From contig JAAMPI010001316.1 in the NCBI GenBank assembly GCA_013054445.1, positions 1 through 16,090 on the forward strand: a stretch of 16,090 bases of DNA, read 5' to 3'. Every line of letters begins with the position of its first letter. Position 1 is the stretch's first letter. Positions 1 through 7,977 of the stretch are shown here, piece after piece. Below the pieces are notes generated by a model. It made no database searches. It saw only the letters and a program-made list of their open reading frames with translations, and was not told where the DNA came from. The position numbers were made by a program, and so were the translations under genes. Source of the DNA: Cudoniella acicularis. Lineage: Eukaryota; Ascomycota; Leotiomycetes; Helotiales; Helotiaceae.

Positions 1-1242
1 ATATTCCGACACCCGACCCCCCTTGTTGGACTCGTAAAACTAATCCAAAATGCAGCAGCCGTAGCCATCGCCACTGGAAGCACCGAAAACGCCGCGAGGA
101 GGAACGTTTTCTTCCTCTTCCCGCTGCCGCGCCTTAATAAGGGACTTGGCGTCGTGCAGGAATTCATGACGCCCATGCATTCAAGCGCTTTGTAAGCCCC
201 CGGGGCATCTTCCCCCTTGAGTAGATGAAAAAAGAAAATCGGCGCGCTCTGAACAACCTCCATGTCCTCACGTTCTTCATCATCTTCCTCTACGCGAGCA
301 CTTCCCTTTCGTCGCTGTTGTCGTCGTCGCACCACAGACGCTTCTTCCAACCTGTCGAAATTCCGCTGCAGAGTAGAGAGTACAGTTCGGCTCGAGCGCT
401 TGGCGACAAAGCTGCCGCCCATGGCGCTCAGCCAGACGATAACCAGGAGGCCCGTCCATAGGATGCCAAATGCTAGACTGTGACCGGTGCGGTTGTTGAA
501 TTCGCCATTGGCGACGTGCGTGAATGCTAGGCCGAGAGCAACGAAGTAGTTGGCTGTGCCAATGATGGTCTTGGCGATTCCGGACTGGTGGGAGTCGGAA
601 AGGGCTCGAGCGGCGAGCTGGCACTCGTTGACTCGGTGGTCGTGCAGAATGGGGTCGGTATTGTCAGCTAGAAGGTTATTGAGAGAGCGGAGGATGTCTT
701 CTGCTGAGGTCTTGGGAGTCGTGAAAGGAGTCGTCGGAGTCGTCGTTGGTGGTGGAGAGGTGGAGGAGGTAGGGTCTCCATTCTTCATATGCGGCGACGA
801 GTATTGCTAGGGATCGTTTGACGGATTCGTCTTCTAGCCCTTTTTGTGACACTTCCCAGATTTCTTGCTGGCTCGCAAGTTTAGAAAGCAGATTATAAAT
901 CGATGTCAGAGGATCAGCGAAGATATGGAAGGCCACAAAAACAGTATTGAGAAGGCGCAGAGGGGCAAATTCGAAGGATCCGATTAAGATAACTAGGGGA
1001 ACTATCCAAATTTGTACTCGGTATGTGATGTCGACAGTAGAGTATAGCAGCCAAGTCGTCCCAGTAAGTTTTTCGGCATCAAAAACGGGTATCCGGTCCT
1101 CATTCGGGAACGCGGCTGAGAACCTGGCATCGTCAATGGGGATTCCATCTGTGTGTGATTGGATGACAGGATACGCATATGTCGAAAAGATGTTGAGGAT
1201 GACGAGGGAGAACATTCTCAAGAGCAATTTGAACAAATTCAT
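1..1242 (-). CDS. Fungal multi-pass membrane protein, 3'-partial, with an internal frame break
   Basis: Role unknown. The first frame starts at 1242 with a hydrophobic N-terminus (residues 1-23, signal peptide or anchor) and a hydrophobic segment at about residues 77-108. It reads to LAILVAAYEEW (about residue 155), then to a stop at 676. A second minus-strand frame is open from 806 to the window edge. It carries three more hydrophobic segments (near 575-505, 480-405 and 95-40), an Arg/Glu-rich loop between them, and ends in a TSPTRGVGCR-like tail before the edge. Together they look like one protein of over 400 residues, of a type I recall as common but uncharacterised in fungi. The switch between 806 and 676 needs a one-base shift or a non-consensus intron: there is no GT at all from 780 down to about 665 on the minus strand, and the GTs just upstream (GTCGCC, GTCAAA) are poor donors. 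It could be a sequencing error, a pseudogene, or unusual splicing. That both halves belong together is inferred from topology. Confidence 0.6.
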
Positions 1243-2131
1243 GGTAGCGAGGGTATAAAAGGGAGCAATGTGTAAGTTGTCAATTCGAAAGGAGTCTCTA
1301 AGTTATCCTATATGGGCTTTAATCTTTGACCTTGTCAAGGACTTCATAGGCTGTGTAAAGCCACCTTGGCTTAATGATAGAACTCTGGGGGTTGCCTCTC
1401 CAATTGAACATCGACTGATACGTAATGATCGAAAGAAAAAAAGTGAAGCTCCATCCTGTCTCGTCCATCTGATTTTGAGTCTTTGAACTAGCTGAGAACT
1501 CACTGCTTCGGCTGTGCAAAGCCAAAAAATCCCACAGCGCGATTTTCCTTCAAATCAACCCGAAGTAACTGAAACAAACCCAGCAAATCAACAAATAACG
1601 TCTGTCTTCCTGCTAACGTGATGACCGCACCTGCATCTGTGTAACAACTCTCGCCCGGCAAAAGAAGGAGGGAAAGACAGTTTCCCCACGGAAAGAATCA
1701 AGCCCGCTGCTTCAAAGGCACTGAGACTAAGGAGGCTGTGTAGCTAGAATGCGGGGAGATCCGTCAACGTGCGTGTTTCCACGTTTGACGTGCTCGTTGA
1801 AGGACATGGGTATTTGCAATTGGGCCATTCCCAGCTTCAAGCCTCCACTAGAAAGCGAAATAATAGTGTGCTCCAGGTTAAGGTTTCTATTAAAAGAAAG
1901 ACATGTGTCAATGAATTGAAGAAAAGCACGGATCGGGATTCGAGAAGTTGCGTGAAACCACCACGGACTATACTCCGTAGAAGATTGGAAGGAAATGGGA
2001 AATATAAAAATATATTAAAAAACCCAAGCACCAAAAATAGCGTGATATGAAGTCTAGTATAAATACACGGTTATAACCATATCTGCGTTACCGTCTGTCT
2101 ATATTTCTACCATATCTGTCTATCGTAATCT
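1243..2131. other. Intergenic region between the membrane protein and aminopeptidase genes
   Basis: I find no convincing gene here. The small open frames have no family features and no coherent splicing. The left part should hold the promoter of the minus-strand membrane protein gene. The right part, AT-rich near 1995-2110, should hold the 3' UTR and polyadenylation region of the minus-strand aminopeptidase. A TATAAAAG at about 1253-1260 reads on the plus strand, so it does not suit the adjacent minus-strand gene. Short repeated motifs (GGCTGTGYA) and a small inverted repeat (ACGGA 1963-1967, TCCGT 1974-1978) are present. Confidence 0.5.
1349..1744 (+). repeat. Three dispersed copies of GGCTGTGYA
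   Basis: Copies lie at 1349-1363 (GGCTGTGTAAAGCCA), 1510-1524 (GGCTGTGCAAAGCCA) and a shorter one at 1734-1744 (GGCTGTGTAGC). The first two differ at one base over 15 and each contains an inverted GGCT/AGCC pair. They lie upstream of the minus-strand membrane protein gene, so they could be regulator sites. No factor is recognised. The GGCTGTG core also occurs elsewhere in the window by chance, for example in coding DNA near 3632. Confidence 0.3.
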
Positions 2132-4158
2132 TCATTCAAACTCCCGATCAACGCTCTCAAAATGATCAAAGAAGCCCTTAAATATCTTCACGCCAAGTCC
2201 AGGGTCGAGACTTCCAGTCGTGGCTCGAATCGAGTGCATGCTTAATTGAGGTATACCAGCATCGATGGCTCTAACACCCATTGCCGAGCTGAGCACCGGC
2301 CCAACAGTTCCACCACTCCTGGAGTCGTTGCGAATCATGAACACTTGAAGCTTGCTATTCGATTTCTCCGCGATTTGCGTCAACAATGCGGTGGAAACAG
2401 AGTCGGTTGTCATGTGCCCATTGGAATCAGCTGCTACCGTCAAACCGACGTTCAATCGGGGAGCGTGGCCTTCAAGGTAAGATCCTAGGAAGTTTGGGTT
2501 GACAGCATGTGTGACATCCGCGGATACCAAGAATGAATTTGCATATGTTTGGCTCAGAATGTTGGCAGCGCCTCCGCTGGAAGAGAATGACTCGGTGATC
2601 CGCTCGATGGTTGAGGGTAGGAAATTCCCTCTTGCACCTTGACGAAGCAAGCTTCCGATTTCCTCGTCATCGAAAACAGCAACAAGCTTAATAATTCCAT
2701 CATGATCTTCCGAGCTAGCAGTCGAAGTGGTGGCAAGAAGAGCTTCCATTGCGGCCCACGAGCAGATTTTATCGTCGATGCGGCCACCGAAAATGAACTC
2801 CTTGTCCAATCCACCAGTCTGTGCTGGTTGAGTATCGTAGAGTTCGAGTTCCCAGTTAACGATTGAAGAATAGTCTTGAATGCTGAGTTCCCCTGCAATT
2901 GCGCGAACGAGTCTTGGGGGTTGAGTAGCAGTAAAGGCACCTTCCCCACCCAGCGTCATATTTTTGAATTCCTCTTCTGGAGTGTCGTAGAGATCCGAAC
3001 TATCCAATCCAATTATTGGGACTGCTTGTGTCTCTGCATTGTTCTGCCCGAGCATACCAACACCAAAATGAGGTGCAAGTGAAGGGATTTTTGCAACTGA
3101 CCCAATTAGTATGGAGTATTACTTTGCATTTGATGCACTTACTTGGCCAGCCCAGCTTCACCAATCTGGTTGTAATCTTGCCAGTCTTCGAGTCCTTGAC
3201 CAACACCCGTCCACCTATTCCAAGATCTCTGTCCCACCATGTGGTGTTTAGAGCACCGGCGTAGGGTGCAACTCCAAGCTGGACATAACCAGCCTTGGTC
3301 GTCTTATTACTCACAGGCTTCAGTCTCGCAGTCAGAGCATCGATGTGTCCAGCGATCATTGCGACTCCATTTCCACTCTTGTATGACCCTCCAACCGTAA
3401 AAGCGATAAGACCGCTACCGTTCCTGGTGACGTAATATTTCCCTCCGCGTTGAAGGGCCTTGTCCCAGGTTTTGCGTTCAGAGAGCTAAGAAGATGAAAT
3501 CAGCTCTTCCGTCCCGATATAGTACAGCAGGTCGTCTTCTTACCTTCACGAACCCAGCCTTCTCGAGCTTCTTCTCGAAATATGCTACGGTATGCCAGAT
3601 TGTAGGGTTTTCCGTCAAGAAATCGCAGAATGGCTGTGTGTATGCCTCCGGAATCTTCAAAGCATTATCTTCTCGAACCAAGCCCTTTGTAATCAAGCTC
3701 CTCTTCGACCCCATCTGCCTCTCCCTCATGCTGTCATTATATTTCTGGAACAGACTCTTGAACTCCGCAAACTTCTCGTCCCCCTCCCCATAATCCTCAT
3801 CCTGATATATCGGCTGCGAAAGGGTATCAAGTGGCTCCCCTCGCAGGCTGTTCAAGATGCGTACTCGACTGGTCTGCGAGACATTGTCGCTGACGCTTGG
3901 CGGGAGTGAGTTAGGGACCGGTGTTTGCTCTCTAGATTCCTCCTCGAGATACTCGAGCGGCGACTGCCAATCGTCCTGCGATAGACCGTCGCAGTGAGGC
4001 TCGATATCTGCTTGTCGTTGCTGTGCTTGTTGTTGCAGAGCGGCAACTTGCTCTTCGAGTTCGGCGATGCGTTGGCGAGCTGCTTGCTCCTGGACCGAAG
4101 GTCGGAGGGAAATACTGCTTACGCTGTTGCGTAGAGAGTTGGGCCCGTTTTTAACCAT
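2132..4158 (-). CDS. APE1 (LAP4)-like: M18 family metallo-aminopeptidase (vacuolar aminopeptidase I / aspartyl aminopeptidase type)
   Basis: Dizinc exopeptidase that removes N-terminal residues from peptides. Exons are 4158-3544, 3485-3143 and 3096-2132; introns are 58 and 46 bases with GTAAGA and GTAAGT donors. This gives 640 residues, longer than yeast Ape1 (514). The M18 domain starts near residue 160. Expected metal and catalytic motifs are visible: GHIDA (His about 252), GRIDDK (Asp 427/428), FDDEEIGS (462-468), SADVTHAVNPNF (about 511-522) and QLSMHSIR (His about 607). The segment after that His (ATTGSLDPGLG) resembles yeast Ape1 more than DNPEP/Ape4 as I remember them, which favours the vacuolar type. 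Residues 1-160 are an extension with a Glu/Gln/Ala-rich predicted coiled coil (about 22-50) and an acidic, Ser/Pro-rich stretch; no signal peptide is seen. The start is the first ATG of the open frame; a later start would shorten only the extension. Zinc binding is family knowledge; vacuolar delivery is inference. Confidence 0.9.
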
Positions 4159-4720
4159 GATTAAGAGAGGGATATGATTGAAGCTATCCTAAGGAGATGA
4201 ACTGGTTGGGAGTAGGTCGGTGGCTGCAGCGGTGTTGACGGTCAGGGAGTGGAGTGGGGGTTGAGGCGTAGTGATGCAGTGATGCAGTGATGCTTAGCGG
4301 TTGATGTGGTGACGAACTTCCTTTTGCAGTTCAACCTCATCACAGGGACAATGCACTCTCATACACCATCTTGTGTCCTTATGTTGTCGCAAGCTTACTT
4401 GCCGGTGCTACTGTGTAATACGACGTGTCACTTTATAATTACGCTTACACGAATGGTGTTCACAAATAGTGGCATCGTGACAAGAACATCAAAACATCAC
4501 TCGTAAGACACAAAAACGAGCTCAAGTTGGTCAGAATGCTTTGATTGCAATATGTTAGGGAATTGCCATTCCTGGTGCCTACCCTTAAGACATCAACCCG
4601 TGTGGGGAAAGTTCAACGCCAGCAAAAATTCATCCAGCCATCACGCCATCACGTTGCCAATATCACCTTCCGTCGTAATATGTATCGCGAGGTGGGATAT
4701 GGCGGATCTCAAGCAACTAT
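4159..4720. other. Intergenic region, aminopeptidase promoter and CipC 3' flank
   Basis: I see no supportable gene: the open frames are 66-76 codons without family features. Because both flanking genes are on the minus strand, this should hold the aminopeptidase promoter (left part) and the CipC-like 3' UTR (right part). An 8-base unit GTGATGCA is repeated almost three times at 4271-4293. Confidence 0.5.
4271..4293 (+). repeat. Short tandem repeat of GTGATGCA, about 2.9 copies
   Basis: Units at 4271-4278 and 4279-4286 are identical, and a third (4287-4293) is cut short. It lies about 110 bases upstream of the aminopeptidase start codon. It is probably a simple microsatellite. Confidence 0.6.
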
Positions 4721-5327
4721 CTAGTAGTTGTTGTAGTTGTAGTTGTTTAGGTTTTGAGGAGCTGAGTACTGGTTTCTATTGATAACCGTCAGCATCTTTT
4801 CCTGGAGTGATTTGTGCAAAATGGAGATGTCAACTTACGGGTCGTATTGACTAGCGCCATGGCCGCGCTCATAGTGCTCCTCATACATGTGCTCGGCGTT
4901 CTCCTTGGCGTGATGCTTGGCCTTCTCACGGTCGATGAAGTCCATTCCCTTTGTCTCGACGAGCTTGTCAACCTCAGCTCCGGCGAAACCGACGAGAAGC
5001 TCCTTGGCGAATGCGTGGGAGACTGGCTTGCCTGCAAGTTGTTAGCATGCAAAGATGAAGCTGTATGAGGTTGCGTCGATGCAGCGGAGCTTCAAACATA
5101 CCCTCCTTGCGTTGTCTGTCCTCGAATAACTTGAAAGCACCGAAGGAAGCGGCACCAGCTAAAGCCTCGTGGCCGAAGGAAGACTCATTGTGGAATTGTT
5201 GGTTGGGGTCATTGGCCTGTTGGTAGGCTTGCTCAGATTCTCCTGCAGAACAATCATAGTCAGCATCGCGTTCGCAGAAGATATCAACATCTCATAAGGA
5301 GGAGTACTGACCCCATCCGAAAGGCAT
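4721..5327 (-). CDS. cipC: CipC-like (concanamycin-induced protein C) DUF3759 family small protein
   Basis: Small soluble protein of a fungal family named for an Aspergillus nidulans protein induced by the V-ATPase inhibitor concanamycin A; molecular function unknown. Exons are 5327-5312, 5242-5102, 5031-4839 and 4775-4721, giving 134 residues. Introns of 69, 70 and 63 bases have GTCAGT, GTATGT and GTAAGT donors and CAG/CAG/TAG acceptors, and the phases join cleanly. Family hallmarks in order: an N-terminal MPFGWGES, a conserved HEALAGAASFGAFKLFEDRQ block (about residues 30-49), KPVSHAFAKELLVGFAGAEVD (about 54-74) and a charged ETKGMDFIDREKAKHHA helix (about 78-94). The last exon adds an Asn/Tyr-rich tail ending NNYNYNNY. 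No signal peptide or membrane segment is visible. The 16-base first exon is easy to miss, but its TGG-G junction keeps the frame. Stress-type promoter motifs lie about 110-145 bases upstream. Confidence 0.88.
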
Positions 5328-5435
5328 TTTGGCTAATGGAAGTGTTGATTGAAAGGGTTGAAGAAAGTTTGTAGATGAGTATGAGGTGCAGTTGGATCTG
5401 TGGTGTTGTTGCGTGACGGTGTAATGGAAAAAAGG

Positions 5436-5469
5436 AGGGGTATGGAGGGGTACTTATAGACCTGCCCCT
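5436..5469 (-). promoter_or_regulatory. TATA box and STRE-like sites upstream of the CipC-like gene
   Basis: On the minus strand a TATAAG occurs at 5458-5453, about 130 bases before the start codon at 5327, a plausible TATA box. Three AGGGG/CCCCT pentamers (the core of the yeast stress response element bound by Msn2/4-type zinc fingers) flank it at 5436-5440, 5446-5450 and 5465-5469. The motifs are read directly. Their use is inferred from the known stress induction of this family. Confidence 0.45.
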
Positions 5470-6586
5470 CCTACCTCTGGGTGAATGCAATAAGGCGGCG
5501 CGAGTGTCAGAATTGACTAGAACAACCCACCCCACCTACTCCTCCAGCCATTCACCTACGATCTCCTTTAATTCAGGGCCTCCAGGGTCCATTCACCATG
5601 GAGCTGATTCTCCACTTGAAGCTGCATGTAAACCGCTCAAGCTAAGCCCCCTCAGCGCTCACCAACCACTTGCGTGGCCTGGATCTGCTCGAAACAGATT
5701 TATGCCATCAAAAGCGTAGTTAAGATCACCGCTATGTTTCTAGGAATCTATTCTATGGCGATCATGGCTAGTTCATTAGGGAACGAAACATAAAGATAAA
5801 TTAAGGATACGGCGGCTAGTAGAGGGGCAGCTTCAAAGCGAACACGGGAGCTCGTATCAGACTGAATCGTGACACCAGCTAATCCGTTGCTTGAGCTTCA
5901 GACTGTCAGCTCTCCGCCAAGTTCCCCCTTTCTCTATAAATTCATGCATAATTGCTTCTCTGTTAGAGCTTCATGGCAGCACACATCTACTCCATACTCT
6001 ATGTTGAGGCCTAACCTGATTTATCCCGTGGTTTAACTTGACGCCAGGTTCCATCTCACTAACACCCATCCAATGCGACCCGCGTTGGCCGGCATGTCGG
6101 TCATAACTGGCCACCAGTGCGAGCAGGTGTCAGGGACCAGATCTGGGCTTCCCAGCGCACGCAACATCATCGGCTTCATGCATCTTACCTAACTCCCTCC
6201 ACCCCTATCCACTTTGTTCAGCTCATAAGCTGCGTTGCCACTCTATCAAAAACCTAATTAGTGCACGAGTCGTACGGTGCATACGACAGTACTTAAGTTG
6301 GTAAATAACACAGCCATATTCCAGTAGCTGAACCTGCACAACCTAAATGTGAAGAGAGCATGTTCGGATGAAGGTAGAGAGGTGCCGGCCAGCGCAACAC
6401 CAAAAGACCCCGCAGCATCATTTCAGGAGACAAGCTCATCATCCATGGTCAAAGCCCACATGAAGCTGACATCACGTGCATCTTCTTCAAAAATATCAAG
6501 ATCACGAGACTTGCTCCCCTTCCTAGCCTTCCACGCCATCATCCGCATCCTCACCTCACCATCCCCTTCTCAACCCCAGCACAAAC
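5470..6586. other. Long divergent intergenic region
   Basis: About 1.1 kb between the minus-strand CipC-like gene and the plus-strand hydrolase gene. I find no supportable gene, RNA or mobile element. Small frames lack family features, and the frame from 6349 simply overlaps the hydrolase start out of frame. The last 100 bases before 6587 are pyrimidine-rich (about 6510-6586), typical of a fungal core promoter and 5' leader. A perfect 6-bp inverted repeat (GTCGTA 6269-6274, TACGAC 6282-6287) lies about 300 bases upstream of the hydrolase start. Confidence 0.45.
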
Positions 6587-7557
6587 ATGTCAACCTCAAC
6601 CTCCTCCACCCAACCTCCCAACTCCAAACCTCTCCCCCGGCTCCCAGTACCCTCCGACTTCCCTTCCTCCCTAACCCTCACAATCACACCTCCTCCAGCA
6701 AACCAAAAACCAATTAACATCCTAATCCTACTCCACGGCCTAGGCGACACAGAAGCCTCCTTCACCACGCTCGGAAAGAATTTGAATTTACCAGAGACAG
6801 CATGTATAAGCGTACGAGGACCAAATCCCATCCCGCCTTTTTTTACCGGGAGTGAGAGGCCGGCGTTTCATTGGGGGGATGATGTGTTGTTTGATGAGGG
6901 GAGGGGAGAGGTGGAGTTGGATTGTGGTGAGTTTTATTTGATCTCTTATGGATAATTTTTTTTAAAAGATTGACCGTTTCGTATTTACCTTTATGTCTTT
7001 TGGTTTTCAATATATATGTGAGAGCGGCGTTGAGGTTTTGATAAATATATGAGAGTTTGATATTTCTAAGAAAAGCTGATTCACTCACTAACATCCAAAC
7101 CACAGGATTCAAAACAAGCACCCGCATCCTCACCCAAATAATCCAAGACGTCCTAATAAAAACCTGCAATTACCCTCCTCACTCAATCCACCTCCTCGGC
7201 TACGGCCAAGGCGGAATGGCCGCCGTCTCGTTTGCCTCTTCCCCCTCACCATCAAACACTCCCACGACACTTGGCAGCATCATCTCCATCGGGGGCGCTC
7301 TCCCCTCTTCCTCAACTTCCAGCAATCTAAAAAACAAAACTCCAGTCTTAATATGTGGGGCAAGCAGAAGCACCCAAGTCACAAAACAAAGTTTAGAGAG
7401 AACAAAAAAGGTGTTTGAGAATGTGAAGTATGTCCGCTGGGAGAAGAGGGAGGATGGGATGCCCGGGAGCAGGGAGGAGATGTTGCCTGTTATGCAGTTT
7501 TTGGCTGTGAGGTTGAGGAGTATGGCCGGGGTACCTGAAGGGAGTGTTGAGGTCTGA
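6587..7557 (+). CDS. Acyl-protein-thioesterase/phospholipase-like alpha/beta hydrolase, predicted pseudoenzyme
   Basis: Belongs by overall pattern to the phospholipase/carboxylesterase (LYPLA/APT1) family of alpha/beta hydrolases. Exons are 6587-6926 and 7106-7557, giving 263 residues. The 179-base intron has a GTGAGT donor, a CACTAAC branch-like site and a CAG acceptor. The oxyanion-loop motif LLHGLGDT (residues 48-55) and a WGDD segment (96-99) are present. The nucleophile elbow, GFSQGG in active relatives, reads GYGQGG: Gly147 (GGC, 7204-7206) sits where the serine should be. The usual Asp-loop reads CGASRSTQV (197-205) with no Asp, and the usual GMxHS reads GMPGS (231-235) with no His; no His occurs anywhere after residue 142. 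All triad positions are therefore lost while the fold motifs remain. The start ATG is in good context (AAACATGTC). It likely has a binding, regulatory or orphan role; hydrolase activity is not expected. Confidence 0.85.
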
Positions 7558-7977
7558 GCTTTTGGGAGTGGAGTATGGAGATGGGGATGTGGGTGTGGGT
7601 GTGGGTGTAAGAATTGGAATGGAATAGTTCTCTTTGCAATGGGATCACTTGCCTGAGTTTTCAAAGAATAGGATATTATGATAGCGGAGGAGTAGGAGAA
7701 GGGGAAGCGATGCTGGTGTCGTGGCGTGTTACGGTCTTCTACGGAGTTGATGGCCAATGATAATGATATGATAGAGGGGAAGGAGATACCCGGTATGATA
7801 CGCAATCATACCACCAAAAGAATACTCTCGCAGAGCGTAGCAGGTTGAATTTCAATACTGCGAGAGAGTCGGGAAGATAGAGCACTCGACGCAGATGAAT
7901 GATGAATCTAATGGATTTCTCCAAGGATGCTGTTCTATTCCATGAGCTTACTTTTGGGATTTTCTATTTATGATATC
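7558..7977. other. Convergent 3' flanks of the hydrolase and TRM61 genes
   Basis: Two genes end towards each other across 420 bases. I see no gene in between. A 61-codon minus-strand frame (7739-7924) and the antisense frame over the hydrolase have no family features. The G-rich hexamer repeat at 7583-7608 lies in the predicted 3' UTR of the hydrolase. Confidence 0.5.
7583..7608 (+). repeat. (TGTGGG)3 hexamer repeat with G-quadruplex pattern
   Basis: TGTGGG is repeated three times at 7588-7605 and is preceded by GGGG at 7583-7586. The four G-runs (7583-7586, 7591-7593, 7597-7599, 7603-7605) are separated by loops of 4, 3 and 3 bases, matching the canonical G3+N1-7 quadruplex pattern on the coding strand. 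It starts 25 bases after the hydrolase stop codon. Confidence 0.7.

Noticed and set aside
733..820. Possible 88-base intron (GTCGCC donor, CCAAG acceptor) to explain the frame break in the membrane protein gene
   Set aside because: The length would restore the frame, but the donor and acceptor are far from the consensus used by every other intron in the window, and it would remove plausible coding sequence.
1253..1260. TATAAAAG next to the membrane protein start codon
   Set aside because: It reads on the plus strand, whereas the adjacent gene is on the minus strand, and no plus-strand gene follows within a plausible distance.
1963..1978. Inverted repeat ACGGA/TCCGT with a six-base spacer
   Set aside because: Motifs of this kind are common in fungal intergenic DNA. 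There are no flanking duplications, second end or coding remnant to support a mobile element.
1769..2050. Plus-strand open frame of 93 codons in the left intergenic region
   Set aside because: No recognisable motif, high Lys/Arg/Ser content without structure, and no supporting splice or promoter signals.
6349..6717. Plus-strand open frame of 122 codons ahead of and overlapping the hydrolase start
   Set aside because: It is out of frame with the hydrolase and low in complexity (Ser/Pro/Thr). It is best explained as promoter and leader sequence; use as an upstream frame would need transcript evidence.
7200..7805. Minus-strand open frame of 201 codons with His-Pro repeats
   Set aside because: It lies antisense to exon 2 of the hydrolase, and the His-Pro run is only the complement of the TGTGGG repeat. 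There are no family features.
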